This document shows positions 53,195 through 62,366 of a stretch of DNA of 64,000 nt, piece after piece. The notes under the pieces were generated by a model that was not told the DNA's origin, searched no databases, and was given only the letters and a program-made list of their open reading frames with translations. Position 1 is the stretch's first letter. Every line of letters starts with the position of its first letter. This DNA comes from Mesorhizobium sp. YC-39 (lineage in GTDB: Bacteria > Pseudomonadota > Alphaproteobacteria > Rhizobiales > Rhizobiaceae). The stretch covers positions 620,001 to 684,000 of the forward strand of contig NZ_JAOWPS010000001.1 in NCBI RefSeq assembly GCF_025753795.1. The letters run 5' to 3'. The position numbers and the translations under genes are program-made.

Positions 53195-54850
53195 CTAATT
53201 CCCCGCACTCGCCATGCGCCGTCCCTTGATCGCCTTTTCCAGCCAGCCGATCTCCATTTCGGGAACGGAGGACAGGAGAAGGTCGGTATAGGCGTCGAAG
53301 GGCGGCGTCAGCACCTTGCTCTTGGCGCCATAGCGCACCACCTCGCCGCGATACATCACCGCGATCGAATCGGCGATCGACTTCACCGTCGCCAGGTCAT
53401 GGGTGATGAACAGGTAGGCGACGCTTTCCTCCTTCTGCAGTTCGAGCAGTAGTTCGAGGATGCCATGGGCCACCAGCGGGTCGAGCGCCGAAGTCACCTC
53501 GTCGCAGATGATCAGTTTCGGCTTGGCGGCGAGCGAGCGGGCGATGCAAACGCGCTGCTTCTGGCCGCCGGACAGCTCCGCTGGATAGCGGTCGATGAAA
53601 CCCTTGCCCATCTCGATCTTGTCGAGCAGGTCGGCGACGCGTCTGTCGCGCTCGCGGCCGCGTATGCCGAAATAGAATTCGAGCGGCCGGCCGATGATGG
53701 TGCCGACGGTCTGGCGCGGATTCATCGCCACGTCGGCCATCTGGTAGATCATCTGCAGCTGGCGCAGATCCTCCTTGGGCCGGTCGGCAAGCTTGTTGGC
53801 AAGCGGCCTGCCGTCGAAAGTGACGGTGCCTTCTTCCGGCGGCAACAGCCCGGTGATGGCGCGCGCCAGCGTCGACTTGCCGGAGCCGGACTCGCCGACG
53901 ACGGCCAGCGTCTGGCCGGGATAGATGTCGACGGAAACGTTCTTCAGCACCTTGATATGGCTGCGGCCATAGGCGGCGGTCACGTTCTTGACCGACAGGA
54001 ACGGCGTCGTGCCGGGCTTTTGCTCCTGGTGTTCGATCTCGTGCACCGACACCAGCGCATTGGTGTATTCCTGGCGCGGTTCCTTGATAATCTGGCGCGT
54101 GCCGCCCCATTCGACCAGCCGGCCATGGCGCAGCACCATGATCTCGTCCGAGACCTGGGCGACGACTGCAAGGTCATGGGTGATGTAAAGCGCCGCCACA
54201 TGGGTATCGCGGATCGCGTCCTTGATCGCCGCCAGCACATCGATCTGCGTCGTCACGTCGAGCGCCGTGGTCGGCTCGTCGAAGACGATCAGGTCGGGCT
54301 CCGAGCAGAGCGCCATGGCTGTCATCACGCGTTGCAGCTGGCCGCCGGACACTTGGTGCGGAAAGCGCTCGCCGATGGTTTCCGGGTTCGGCAGGCTGAG
54401 TTTCTTGAACAGCGCCACGGCGCGTTTTTCGGCCTCGGCCCGCGTCGCCGTGCCATGCAGCAGAGTGGCTTCGACAACCTGGTCCATCAATCTATGCGCC
54501 GGGTTGAAGGCCGCCGCCGCCGATTGCGCGACATAGCAGACCTCGCGGCCGCGCAATTTGCGAAAACCCTCCTTGCCGCCCTTGAGAATGTCGCGGCCGT
54601 TGAGGATCACTTCGCCGCCGGTGATGCGCACGCCGCCGCGGCCATAGCCCATCGACGACAGGCCAATCGTCGATTTGCCAGCGCCGGACTCGCCGATCAG
54701 GCCGAGCACCTTGCCTTTCTCGAGCGTCAGCGAGACGTCGTGGACAAGCACGATGTTCTTCGGCGCTTCACCCGGCGGGAACACCGTGGCTTCGATGCGC
54801 AGATTGCGGATATCGAGGAGGATACCGGATTTCGCTTTGCTGTCAGCCAT
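53195..54850 (-). CDS. Peptide-type ABC transporter ATP-binding protein (fused two-cassette)
   Basis: 551 residues, a DppD-DppF-like fusion. Cassette 1: GLIGESGAGKSTIGLSSMG, SGGQLQRVMTAMAL, LIVFDEPTTALD. Cassette 2: AVVGESGSGKSTLARAITG, LSGGQKQRVCIARSLAAKP, IICDEVTSALD. The ATG at 54850 shares a base with the permease stop (TGATG); the GTG at 54853 is an alternative. It powers uptake through the two permeases upstream. Confidence 0.93.
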   Translation of the reverse strand: MADSKAKSGILLDIRNLRIEATVFPPGEAPKNIVLVHDVSLTLEKGKVLGLIGESGAGKSTIGLSSMGYGRGGVRITGGEVILNGRDILKGGKEGFRKLRGREVCYVAQSAAAAFNPAHRLMDQVVEATLLHGTATRAEAEKRAVALFKKLSLPNPETIGERFPHQVSGGQLQRVMTAMALCSEPDLIVFDEPTTALDVTTQIDVLAAIKDAIRDTHVAALYITHDLAVVAQVSDEIMVLRHGRLVEWGGTRQIIKEPRQEYTNALVSVHEIEHQEQKPGTTPFLSVKNVTAAYGRSHIKVLKNVSVDIYPGQTLAVVGESGSGKSTLARAITGLLPPEEGTVTFDGRPLANKLADRPKEDLRQLQMIYQMADVAMNPRQTVGTIIGRPLEFYFGIRGRERDRRVADLLDKIEMGKGFIDRYPAELSGGQKQRVCIARSLAAKPKLIICDEVTSALDPLVAHGILELLLELQKEESVAYLFITHDLATVKSIADSIAVMYRGEVVRYGAKSKVLTPPFDAYTDLLLSSVPEMEIGWLEKAIKGRRMASAGN

Positions 54851-55674
54851 CACCCGCGTCCTCCCTTCAGGCTTGTCGTGCGGTTAAGCACCCAGTCGGC
54901 GACCAGGTTGACCGAGATCGCAAGTGCCGCGATCGCCGCCGCCGGGATGAGGGCTGCCGCTATACCGAAGACGATGCCGTCCTTGTTCTCCTTGACCATG
55001 CCGCCCCAGTCGGCGTCAGGCGGCTGTACGCCAAGGCCGAGGAAGGACAGCGTCGACAGGAACAGCACCGCATAGATGAAGCGCAGCCCGAGTTCCGAGA
55101 CCAGCGGCGACAGCGCATTGGGCAGGATCTCGCGGAAGATGATCCAGGCCTCGTTTTCGCCGCGCAGCTTCGCCGCCTCGACATAATCCATGACGTTGAT
55201 GTCGACGGCGACCGCCCGCGACAGGCGGTAGACGCGGGTCGAGTCGAGAACGCCCATGACCAGGATCAGCGTTACCAGATTGGTTGGCAGCACAGAGAGC
55301 ACGACAAGAGCCATGATCAGCGTCGGGATCGACATCAGGAGATCGACAAGGCGCGACAAAAGCGTGTCGAACCAGCCGCCGAAAACCGCCGCCGAGAAAC
55401 CGAGGATGGCGCCAAGCGAGAACGACAGCGCGGTGGCGAGCACGGCAATGAACAGGGTGATGCGGGCGCCATAGATCATGCGCGACAACAGATCGCGGCC
55501 GAGATTGTCGGTGCCCAGCCAATGGGTTGCCGACATCGGTTCCCAGACATCGCCGACGATCTCGCCATTGCCGTGCGGCGCGATCCATGGCGCGAAGATC
55601 GCCGCCAGCACGAACAGCGCCGTCAGCACGATGCCGATCAGTGCGGGGATGGGGATGCGTTTTATATCGAGCAT
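54850..55674 (-). CDS. Peptide-type ABC transporter permease (DppC-like)
   Basis: 274 residues, about six membrane segments: IPALIGIVLTALFVLAAIFAPWIAP at the N-terminus, MSATHWLGTDNLGRDLLSRMIYGAR (the DppC signature) and the EAA loop EAAKLRGENEAWIIFREILPN. It overlaps the ATPase by one base and starts 11 bases after the other permease. Confidence 0.93.
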   Translation of the reverse strand: MLDIKRIPIPALIGIVLTALFVLAAIFAPWIAPHGNGEIVGDVWEPMSATHWLGTDNLGRDLLSRMIYGARITLFIAVLATALSFSLGAILGFSAAVFGGWFDTLLSRLVDLLMSIPTLIMALVVLSVLPTNLVTLILVMGVLDSTRVYRLSRAVAVDINVMDYVEAAKLRGENEAWIIFREILPNALSPLVSELGLRFIYAVLFLSTLSFLGLGVQPPDADWGGMVKENKDGIVFGIAAALIPAAAIAALAISVNLVADWVLNRTTSLKGGRG

Positions 55675-55684
55675 GCCCGCCCCC

Positions 55685-56644
55685 TCACTTCGGATGTCTG
55701 AGACGCGGATTGGCGATGATGGCCGCTATGTCCGCGATGATGTTCAGGCTGATATAGACGGCGGCAAAGATCAGGCCGACCGCCTGCACCACCGGCACGT
55801 CGCGCTTGGTGACGTGGTCGACGAGATATTGCCCCATGCCGGGGTAGACGAAGATAACCTCGACCACGACGACGCCTACGATCAGATAGGCGAGGTTGAG
55901 CATGACGACATTGATGATTGGCGCAATGGCGTTGGGAAAGGCATGCTTGCGGATGACATTGAAGGCCGACAGGCCCTTCAATTCCGCCGTCTCGACATAG
56001 GCCGACTGCATGACGTTGAGGATCGCGGCGCGCGTCATGCGCATCATGTGCGCGAGCACCACCAGCGTCAGGGCTGTGGCAGGCAGGGCGATCGCCTGCA
56101 TGCGCTCGCCAAAGGGCATGCCGTCATAGACGGTCGAGATGCCGGGGAAGATCTGCCACTTCACCGCGAAGAAATAGACGAGCACATAGCCGATGAAGAA
56201 TTCGGGAAACGAGGTCGAGGCGAGCGCCAGGCCGGAGATCAGCTTGTCGACCCAGCCATTGCGGTAGCGCACCGCGATCAATCCTAGGATGATCGCCAGC
56301 GGCACGGCCACGATCGCCGCCCAGAAGGCGAGGAACAGCGTGTTCCACAGCCGTCCCTTGATCGATGTCGCAATGTCCTGCCCGCTCGACATGGCGGTGC
56401 CGAGATCGCCGGTCAGCACGCCACCGAGCCATTGGAAGTACCGGACATAAGCTGGCTGATTAAGCCCAAGTTGCTCGCGCAGATTGGCGAGCGACTCCGG
56501 CGTCGCCGACTGTCCGAGAATGGCTTGCGCGACGTCGCCCGGCAGGATCTGTGTGCCGGCGAAGATCAGGACCGAAACGGCCAACAGGAGAACGATGCCC
56601 AGCGCAACGCGCTGGGCCACCAGTTTCACGATGGGTGAGGACAT
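55685..56644 (-). CDS. Peptide-type ABC transporter permease (DppB-like)
   Basis: 319 residues, six membrane segments: VAQRVALGIVLLLAVSVLIF, PGDVAQAILGQSATPESLANL (typical DppB extracytoplasmic motif) and the EAA loop ETAELKGLSAFNVIRKHAFPN. It lies 17 bases after the binding-protein gene. Partner of the DppC-like permease. Confidence 0.93.
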   Translation of the reverse strand: MSSPIVKLVAQRVALGIVLLLAVSVLIFAGTQILPGDVAQAILGQSATPESLANLREQLGLNQPAYVRYFQWLGGVLTGDLGTAMSSGQDIATSIKGRLWNTLFLAFWAAIVAVPLAIILGLIAVRYRNGWVDKLISGLALASTSFPEFFIGYVLVYFFAVKWQIFPGISTVYDGMPFGERMQAIALPATALTLVVLAHMMRMTRAAILNVMQSAYVETAELKGLSAFNVIRKHAFPNAIAPIINVVMLNLAYLIVGVVVVEVIFVYPGMGQYLVDHVTKRDVPVVQAVGLIFAAVYISLNIIADIAAIIANPRLRHPK

Positions 56645-56660
56645 ATCCGCAAGGCCAGGC

Positions 56661-58247
56661 TCAGGCTTCGAGCCAGCACTTCGCCAAAGCGTAGCCGTTC
56701 ATCAGTTCCTGATGCGGGTCGTCGACCCAGCCGCCGACCTTGGCACCCGTCGCGTCGATGAACTGGTTGAACATCGGCAGGATGAGGCCACCCTCGTCGC
56801 GCACCATGACAGCCATGTCGTGATACATCTGCTTGCGCTTGGTCTCATCGAGTTCGGCGCGCGCCGCCAGCACCATCTTGTCGAAGTCCGGGCGCTTGAA
56901 ACGCGTGTCGTTCCAATCGGCCGTCGACAGATAGGCGGTCGAATACATCTGGTCCTGGGTCGAGCGGCCGCCCCAATAAGAGGCGGAGAAGGGCTGCTTG
57001 TTCCAGACCTCGTTCCAGTAACCGTCGCCGGGCTCGCGCTTGAGCTCGATCTTGATGCCAGCCTTGGCCGCGCTCTGCTGGAAGAGCTGGGAGGCGTCGA
57101 CGGCGCCAGGGAAGGCGACATCCGAGGTCCGCAGCAGCACGGTGCCGTCGTGCCCCGACTTCTTGTAGTGGAACTTGGCCTTGTCGGGGTCGTACTTGCG
57201 CTGCTCGATCTCGGTGAACAGCGGATAGGACGCGTTGATCGGAAAGTCGTTGCCGAGCGAGCCGTAGCCACGCAGGATCTTGTCCAGCATCTCCTCGCGG
57301 TCGATCGCCAGCTTCAGCGCCATGCGCAGATCGTTGTTGTCGAACGGCGCGGTGTTGCAATGCATGATAAACACGTAGTGGCCGGGGCCGGCATGGTTGC
57401 GGATGGTGACACCGGGCAGACGCTTGATCAGGTCGACGATCTTCGGCTCGACGCGGTTGATCATGTTGACCTGGCCGCCCTGCAAGGCTGACGTGCGTGC
57501 CGTGGCATCGTTGATGACGATGACCTCGATCTGGTCGGCATGGCCCATCTTGTCGCCCTGCCAGTAATTGGCGAAACGCTCGCCGCCATGGCGCACGCCA
57601 GGCTCGTTGGTCACGATCTTGTACGGGCCGGCGCCGATGCCGGCATCGGGCTTGTCCTTGCCGCCATTCGGCTGGACGATCAGGTGGTAGTCACTGAGCA
57701 GGTATGGCAGGTCGGCGTTCGCCTCCTTCAAGGTTAGCACCACTTCCTTGCCGCTGGCCTTGATGGTCTCGATGCCCTTCATGTAGCCGAGTGCGCCGGA
57801 TTTCGACTTCTCGTCGGAATGGCGTTCAAGCGTGGCGGCGACGTCCTCGGCGGTCACCGTCTTGCCATTGTGGAATTCGACGCCGTCGCGGATCTTGAGC
57901 GTCCATACCTTGGCGTCGTCAGACGAGCCGATCTCCTCGGCGATGCGGTTCTCGAGCTTGCCGTCGGGGGACAGCTCGACGATCATTTCGCCCCAGCATT
58001 TGCCGAACGCGAACGGCACCTGCGTCATCATCAGCGCCGGGTCGAGGCTGTTGGTGGATTCGCCGCCGACGAGGCCGGCCTTCAGCGTGCCGCCCTTGAC
58101 CGGGCCGGCGGCGCGAGCTGCGCTTGAAAGCAGCGAATTGGCAAAGGTGGCGGAGACGCCGAGTGCGGCGGCGCGGCCGAGAAAGTCGCGACGGCTGAGC
58201 TTGCCGAACGCGACGCGACGGCTGAGATAGTCCAGTTCATTCGACAT
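56661..58247 (-). CDS. Peptide-type ABC transporter substrate-binding protein with Tat signal
   Basis: 528 residues of the family-5 (DppA/OppA) binding proteins. The N-terminus has KLSRRDFLGRAAALGVSATF, a twin-arginine signal, ending near AARAAG. Further motifs: IVELSPDGKLENRIAEEIGS, NGKTVTAEDVAATLERH, LRMALKLAIDREEMLDKIL. It captures peptides or other small substrates in the periplasm. First gene of the ABC operon; a CocE-type hydrolase is encoded just upstream on the same strand. Confidence 0.92.
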   Translation of the reverse strand: MSNELDYLSRRVAFGKLSRRDFLGRAAALGVSATFANSLLSSAARAAGPVKGGTLKAGLVGGESTNSLDPALMMTQVPFAFGKCWGEMIVELSPDGKLENRIAEEIGSSDDAKVWTLKIRDGVEFHNGKTVTAEDVAATLERHSDEKSKSGALGYMKGIETIKASGKEVVLTLKEANADLPYLLSDYHLIVQPNGGKDKPDAGIGAGPYKIVTNEPGVRHGGERFANYWQGDKMGHADQIEVIVINDATARTSALQGGQVNMINRVEPKIVDLIKRLPGVTIRNHAGPGHYVFIMHCNTAPFDNNDLRMALKLAIDREEMLDKILRGYGSLGNDFPINASYPLFTEIEQRKYDPDKAKFHYKKSGHDGTVLLRTSDVAFPGAVDASQLFQQSAAKAGIKIELKREPGDGYWNEVWNKQPFSASYWGGRSTQDQMYSTAYLSTADWNDTRFKRPDFDKMVLAARAELDETKRKQMYHDMAVMVRDEGGLILPMFNQFIDATGAKVGGWVDDPHQELMNGYALAKCWLEA

Positions 58248-58402
58248 GTTGAGTTCCTCACTCTGGTTGGTACGACCTTACGGTCGTTTTTCTTGTTTCT
58301 TGTGAGGAGAATAATGACCGCAAGGGAAAGCGGTAAGCAAGACCGAATGCGACATGCCGTGGCGTAAATCGTACGTCGCAATTGGACCAATATGATCAAC
58401 GC
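58248..58402. promoter_or_regulatory. Promoter region of the peptide-type ABC operon with two palindromes
   Basis: 155 bases between the CocE gene stop and the binding-protein start. ACGACC-TTAC-GGTCGT (58272-58287) lies 25 bases before the ATG, and ATTGGACCAAT (58381-58391) further upstream resembles a GntR-type operator. No GntR gene is adjacent, so the regulator is unknown. Confidence 0.4.
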
Positions 58403-60397
58403 TCAGACGAGGGCGCGCGGAATTTTCTCCTCGAAATTGCGTTCGAAAACCAAAATCTCACCCTCATAGGCCAGGATTCTGGCGCTCACGACAAAGTTTT
58501 CCGCATCGGAGCGCATTTCGGCCGATGTTTCGGTTCGTACCGACCATCCATTTCGCGACAGGGTCTGCGTCCAATGGGTTTTGCCTGATGCTGACAAGGG
58601 ATCGTCAGGATGGATCGCCCAGGTCTCGCGTGCGACGCTGCCATGGACGAGGCCATGTTCCAGGTCGCGCACCTCGCCGAAATCGTCCGTTATGGCAAGC
58701 GTGACGATCCCGGTCTTTTCGTCGCGATCGACGTGACGCTCGGAATTGGCGGGTCGAACCGTCTCCGTCGCCCAAGGTGTCGCTCCTTCGGGTGTCGGGA
58801 ACGAGACCTCGTCCCCTTTGGCCAGCGGGCGCAGCGGCAACATCAGCGTCGCGGCCTTGATCTCGAGCCAGACCGGCTCCGGCGAAGGCCAGATCATCGG
58901 CCAATAAGCGTTGGAGACGGCGATGCGCAACCGGTGGCCGGCCGGCACGCGGTAGCCGCACTGGTCGAGCACGACCCGCGCCGAAACCGTCTCGCCCGGC
59001 ACCAGTGCCTGCGGAAATTCATGCGAGTCGCGGTGCGTCAGGTTGAGCACGCCGTAGGAGATCAGCTCTGAAGCGCCGTCGGGATGCACGTCGCACAGCC
59101 GCACAGCGATGTTTGCCTGGCGCCGGTCGGAGGCAACCCTGACCAGAACCTCCGGCGCGCCCAAAATGTCGATCGCCTCGCTCAACGCCGGTTGGTCGAA
59201 ACACACCGATAGTGCATCGTCGGGTCGCTGGTCGCCTGGCAGTTCCGGGCCGAAGGTGAAGGGGAAATATTCGCCGCCGGCGAGGCCGCAGAACTGCGGC
59301 GAGGCGACGATCGCGGGCTTGTCGCTTTCGGGGATGATCTCGATCTTCTGCATTTTTATGGCGGGCGACGGCCATGCCGCTTCAGCTACCCAGCGGCCCG
59401 GTCGCTCCGGGTGCCAGCGCGTTGGGCGCACGCTGTCCATCACATAGGCGCGGTAGCCCGGGTCGGCCTCGACGCCGGTGTCGAGGCCCTTCAGCCAGCG
59501 GTCCCACCAGCGCAGGGCTTCCTGCAGGAAGCCGATGGCGGGCTTGGGTGCGGCGTAATGCGGGTATTTGTGGATCCAGGGGCCGACAATGCCCTTGACC
59601 GGCGCCTCGATGTTGCCGACGAGGTGGGAAATGGTGTTGCGGTAACCGTCATGCCAGCCGCCGATCGACAGCACTGCAGCCTTGACCGCGGAAAAATCTT
59701 CGCAGATCGAGCCGCGCTTCCAATAGGCGTCGCGATGCTGGTGCTTCAGCCATAGCGGCGCCAGGAAGGACTGGTTCTCCAGCCGGGTCAGCCAGAGGTC
59801 GCGCCAGCGGTTGTCGCCGACGAGCAGCGGGTCCGGTGGCCGCGACGAATAGGACAGCATCGTCGAGGCCCAGCCGAAATTCTCGATCAAGAGGCAGCCG
59901 CCCTTGTAGTGGATATCGTCGGCATAGCGGTCGACGGTCGAGCACAGGCTGATCACCGCCTTCAGCGCCGGCGGCTGCTTGGCCGCCACCTGCAGGCAGT
60001 TGAAGCCGCCCCAGGAGATACCCATCATGCCGACATTGCCGTTGCACCAGGGCTGGGCGGCCGCCCAGGCGATGACATCGCCGGCGTCCTGCAATTCCTG
60101 CTCGGAATATTCGTCGTCCATCAGCCCTTCGGAATCGCCATTGCCGCGCATGTCGACGCGGATCGAGGCATAGCCGTGGCCGGCGAAATAAGGATGCGTC
60201 AGTTGATCGCGAAAGATCGTGCCGTCGCGCTTGCGGTAGGGCAGGTGCTCGAGGATCGCCGGCACCGGATCCTCGCCGGCGTCTTCCGGCATCCACACCC
60301 GCGCTGACAGCCGGCAGCCATCTGGCATGACGATGCCCATATCGGGAAATTCGACGACCCTGCGGGGAAATTCGGTGACGGTTTTCATGGCAGGCAT
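58403..60397 (-). CDS. CocE/NonD-family alpha/beta hydrolase
   Basis: 664 residues: an alpha/beta-hydrolase core with nucleophile motif GMMGISWGGFNCLQV (GxSxGG), VDMRGNGDSEG, KGIVGPWIHKYPH (catalytic His region), and a C-terminal jelly-roll domain (from about residue 350, ...YRVPAGHRLRIAVSNAYWP). The family includes cocaine esterase, X-prolyl dipeptidyl peptidase and glutaryl-acylase types. No signal peptide. The ATG at 60397 follows AAGGCGTT; 60388 is possible. Its position before a peptide-type importer suggests it cleaves the imported compound. Confidence 0.9.
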   Translation of the reverse strand: MPAMKTVTEFPRRVVEFPDMGIVMPDGCRLSARVWMPEDAGEDPVPAILEHLPYRKRDGTIFRDQLTHPYFAGHGYASIRVDMRGNGDSEGLMDDEYSEQELQDAGDVIAWAAAQPWCNGNVGMMGISWGGFNCLQVAAKQPPALKAVISLCSTVDRYADDIHYKGGCLLIENFGWASTMLSYSSRPPDPLLVGDNRWRDLWLTRLENQSFLAPLWLKHQHRDAYWKRGSICEDFSAVKAAVLSIGGWHDGYRNTISHLVGNIEAPVKGIVGPWIHKYPHYAAPKPAIGFLQEALRWWDRWLKGLDTGVEADPGYRAYVMDSVRPTRWHPERPGRWVAEAAWPSPAIKMQKIEIIPESDKPAIVASPQFCGLAGGEYFPFTFGPELPGDQRPDDALSVCFDQPALSEAIDILGAPEVLVRVASDRRQANIAVRLCDVHPDGASELISYGVLNLTHRDSHEFPQALVPGETVSARVVLDQCGYRVPAGHRLRIAVSNAYWPMIWPSPEPVWLEIKAATLMLPLRPLAKGDEVSFPTPEGATPWATETVRPANSERHVDRDEKTGIVTLAITDDFGEVRDLEHGLVHGSVARETWAIHPDDPLSASGKTHWTQTLSRNGWSVRTETSAEMRSDAENFVVSARILAYEGEILVFERNFEEKIPRALV

Positions 60398-60477
60398 AAC
60401 GCCTTGCACCGAGGCGACTTTCAATCGCTATTCGCGACTGGTGCAGCAGAATATGCGACCTGTCATGGATCCGGAGG

Positions 60478-60903
60478 TCAGCGCAACTCGTCCAGCAATT
60501 CGGGATGTTTTTCCAACAGCGTCATCAACTGGATGGTCGGGCCGCTTGGCTCGATCAAGCCTCGTTCGTATTTGTCGAACGCGTTCTCACCGACCTTGAA
60601 CAGGGATCCCGCCTCGCGCTGCGACAGCTTGAGCTTTGTGCGCACACGCCGGATAGTGGCCGGGGCAGGGACGCCGTCGATCTTTTCCTTGAGGAGGCGC
60701 AGAGCCGCATCGACGGCAAGCATGTCGTCTCCCACATGTACGCCCTCGCCTCCAGATGACGGGTAGTAGCCAGGCAGGTCGACGGTCACGCTCTCGCCCT
60801 TATAGTTCACGATGAACGGACGCACTCCACGCGTCAGCGTCTCTCCTGTCTCGGGGGAGATCATTGTGCTTGCTTTGATGGTTTCTCTCGTCACCATAGT
60901 CAT
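60478..60903 (-). CDS. mqsA: MqsA-family antitoxin (HTH)
   Basis: 141 residues. N-terminal part ISPETGETLTRGVRPFIVNY replaces the zinc-binding CxxC of E. coli MqsA; the C-terminal part is an XRE-type HTH (RRVRTKLKLSQREAGSLFKVGENAFDKYERG). It should neutralise MqsR and repress the promoter. The ATG overlaps the toxin stop by four bases (ATGA), so it is translated behind the toxin gene. Confidence 0.88.
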   Translation of the reverse strand: MTMVTRETIKASTMISPETGETLTRGVRPFIVNYKGESVTVDLPGYYPSSGGEGVHVGDDMLAVDAALRLLKEKIDGVPAPATIRRVRTKLKLSQREAGSLFKVGENAFDKYERGLIEPSGPTIQLMTLLEKHPELLDELR

Positions 60904-61205
60904 TTTTCCTTGAATGACATGATCGTGAATTCGGTCACGATATCTGCCTGGAATTTCACGTAGAGGATCAGGTCGCGCGCCGGGACATTGTAGACGTCTT
61001 GCCAGACCCGGTGATCGGCGAATGTCGTCATCGATTTTACGAACATCTTCCGCGTCATGCTGCCGACCACCTCGACCACACCAGCGCGATCGAAGCCGAG
61101 GCCAACGGCGTCGCGCAGGGCGGAGGTTGTGATTGCCAACGTATCGACAGACCCAAATGTCGTCTTGATTGCATCAAGATCGTAAGTGGGTCTGCGTTTC
61201 TCGAT
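60900..61205 (-). CDS. mqsR: MqsR-family toxin without a standard start codon
   Basis: Read on the minus strand, the full MqsR sequence is present: EKRRPTYDLDAIKTTFGSVD, then MTRKMFVKSMTTFADHRVWQ and DLILYVKFQADIVTEFTIMS, about 101 residues. MqsR cleaves mRNA, mostly at GCN/GCU sites, off the ribosome. At the place where homologues begin (Met before EKR) this sequence has ATC (61205-61203), and an in-frame TGA lies two codons further up. Without a change the next start-like codon is a TTG at 61139, which would drop 22 residues. Either translation starts at ATC at low level or the toxin is damaged. Confidence 0.8.
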   Translation of the reverse strand: MEKRRPTYDLDAIKTTFGSVDTLAITTSALRDAVGLGFDRAGVVEVVGSMTRKMFVKSMTTFADHRVWQDVYNVPARDLILYVKFQADIVTEFTIMSFKEK

Positions 61206-61214
61206 AGCTCAATA

Positions 61215-61233
61215 TGCCACCATAAAGGTGGCA
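61215..61233. promoter_or_regulatory. Palindromic operator upstream of mqsRA
   Basis: Perfect inverted repeat TGCCACC-N5-GGTGGCA, ten bases before the ATC codon of mqsR. MqsA-type antitoxins bind palindromes overlapping their own promoter, and this is the only one in the gap. Confidence 0.6.
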
Positions 61234-61269
61234 ATTCAAGAAGCGTTGATCAAGGAAACTTCGGAAAGC

Positions 61270-61863
61270 TCAATTCAGCGGAATGTCGTTCTCGGCCTTG
61301 CTTGCCTGATAGGCGCCGGACAATTCGTCATAGCGGGCGGAAATCCTGCCGATCCGCGCTTCCAGCCGATGGCGTTCGGCCTCCGGCAGCGACCGCACGA
61401 GTTTGCGAATGGAAAAACTCTTCCAATAGGCATTCTCGGCATTATAGCCGCCGGGGTCGAGGGTGAAGACCTCCTTCAGGATCTTCAAATCATGCGGGAT
61501 GGCGAAGCTGTCGCGCGAATCCTCATGGCTGAAGAGGTAGTAGAAATTGTCGAAGCCGGTCCAGGTGATGGCCGACAGGCAGAGCGAGCACGGCTCGTGC
61601 GTGGCGAGAAAAATGGCGTCCTTGGTGTCGACGCGCTCGGCCTTGGGCATCTCATAAAAGCGCTTCAGGCAGTGCACCTCTCCGTGCCAGAGCGGGTTTT
61701 CGATCTCGTTGTTGGTTTCTGCGAGCACCAGCGAGCGATCGTCCTTCCTCAGGATCGCCGCGCCGAACAGCTTGTTGCCATGGGCGACGCCTGCGGCCGT
61801 CTTGGGCACGATGTCATGCTCGATCACATCGAGCAGGCGGTCGATCAGCGAAATGTCGGTCAT
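61270..61863 (-). CDS. Nucleoside/cytidine-deaminase-fold hydrolase
   Basis: 197 residues with the zinc motifs of the deaminase fold: WHGEVHCLKRF (HGE where most members have HAE) and EPCSLCLSAITWTG (PCxxC). The ATG at 61863 overlaps the allA stop by one base, so it belongs to the ureide operon. A purine or related deaminase fits, for example on guanine or an allantoin-pathway amine, but the long C-terminal part (after residue 110) is not typical of guanine deaminases. Substrate unknown. Confidence 0.83.
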   Translation of the reverse strand: MTDISLIDRLLDVIEHDIVPKTAAGVAHGNKLFGAAILRKDDRSLVLAETNNEIENPLWHGEVHCLKRFYEMPKAERVDTKDAIFLATHEPCSLCLSAITWTGFDNFYYLFSHEDSRDSFAIPHDLKILKEVFTLDPGGYNAENAYWKSFSIRKLVRSLPEAERHRLEARIGRISARYDELSGAYQASKAENDIPLN

Positions 61864-62366
61864 TACCTGTTTCCGTCGGGAAGATGGATCTCGTAAGGGT
61901 GCGAGAAATGGCACTCCTCGAGGTTGGAGCCATCGCCGCCACGGTCGACGATCAGGAAATCCTGGGACTCGCCGATCGGCGTCAGCACGCCGTGCCAGAG
62001 GTTGCGAGGATAGTTGATGCCTTGCCCGGGCGCGGTGATGAAAGCGTGCGGCTCGCCGGGGCCGTCCTTGCCGTCATGGCAGACGATAACCAGGAACGGG
62101 CGCGGCGAAAGCGGGATGAAAGCCTGGCTGCCGAACGGATGGCGCTCGACCATGGTCAGCTTCAGCGGCAATTCGTAAGGCGTGCCGCGCACCATGGAGA
62201 TCAGCACGCGCGCATTCGGGCCCTGGGCTTCGGCGGTGGCGAGATCGTGGTAGCGCTCGGCCTTGCCGCCATTGATCGGGTAGTGGTTGTCGCCGCCCAT
62301 GTCGATGACGTCGCCGAATTCGGCAAAGCTTTCGCGGGTCAGCGGCCGGGCGACGATGCGGGTCAC
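61863..62366 (-). CDS. allA: Ureidoglycolate lyase
   Basis: 167 residues: ARPLTRESFAEFGDVIDMGG, VERHPFGSQAFIPLSPRPFL and PRNLWHGVLTPIGESQDFLI are hallmarks of AllA, which splits ureidoglycolate into glyoxylate and urea. I chose the GTG at 62366, which overlaps the upstream allE stop by four bases (GTGA); the longer frame starting at 62492 is a shadow. Confidence 0.93.
   Translation of the reverse strand: MTRIVARPLTRESFAEFGDVIDMGGDNHYPINGGKAERYHDLATAEAQGPNARVLISMVRGTPYELPLKLTMVERHPFGSQAFIPLSPRPFLVIVCHDGKDGPGEPHAFITAPGQGINYPRNLWHGVLTPIGESQDFLIVDRGGDGSNLEECHFSHPYEIHLPDGNR

Noticed and set aside
53465-55075. 536-residue open frame opposite the peptide-type ATPase gene
   Set aside because: Antisense shadow of a conserved two-cassette ATPase; composition is typical of reverse-frame translation (His, Arg, Asp rich).
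58272-58293. Hairpin with T run on the plus strand as a terminator
   Set aside because: No plus-strand gene precedes it; as it lies in the leader of a minus-strand operon it is better seen as an operator-like palindrome.
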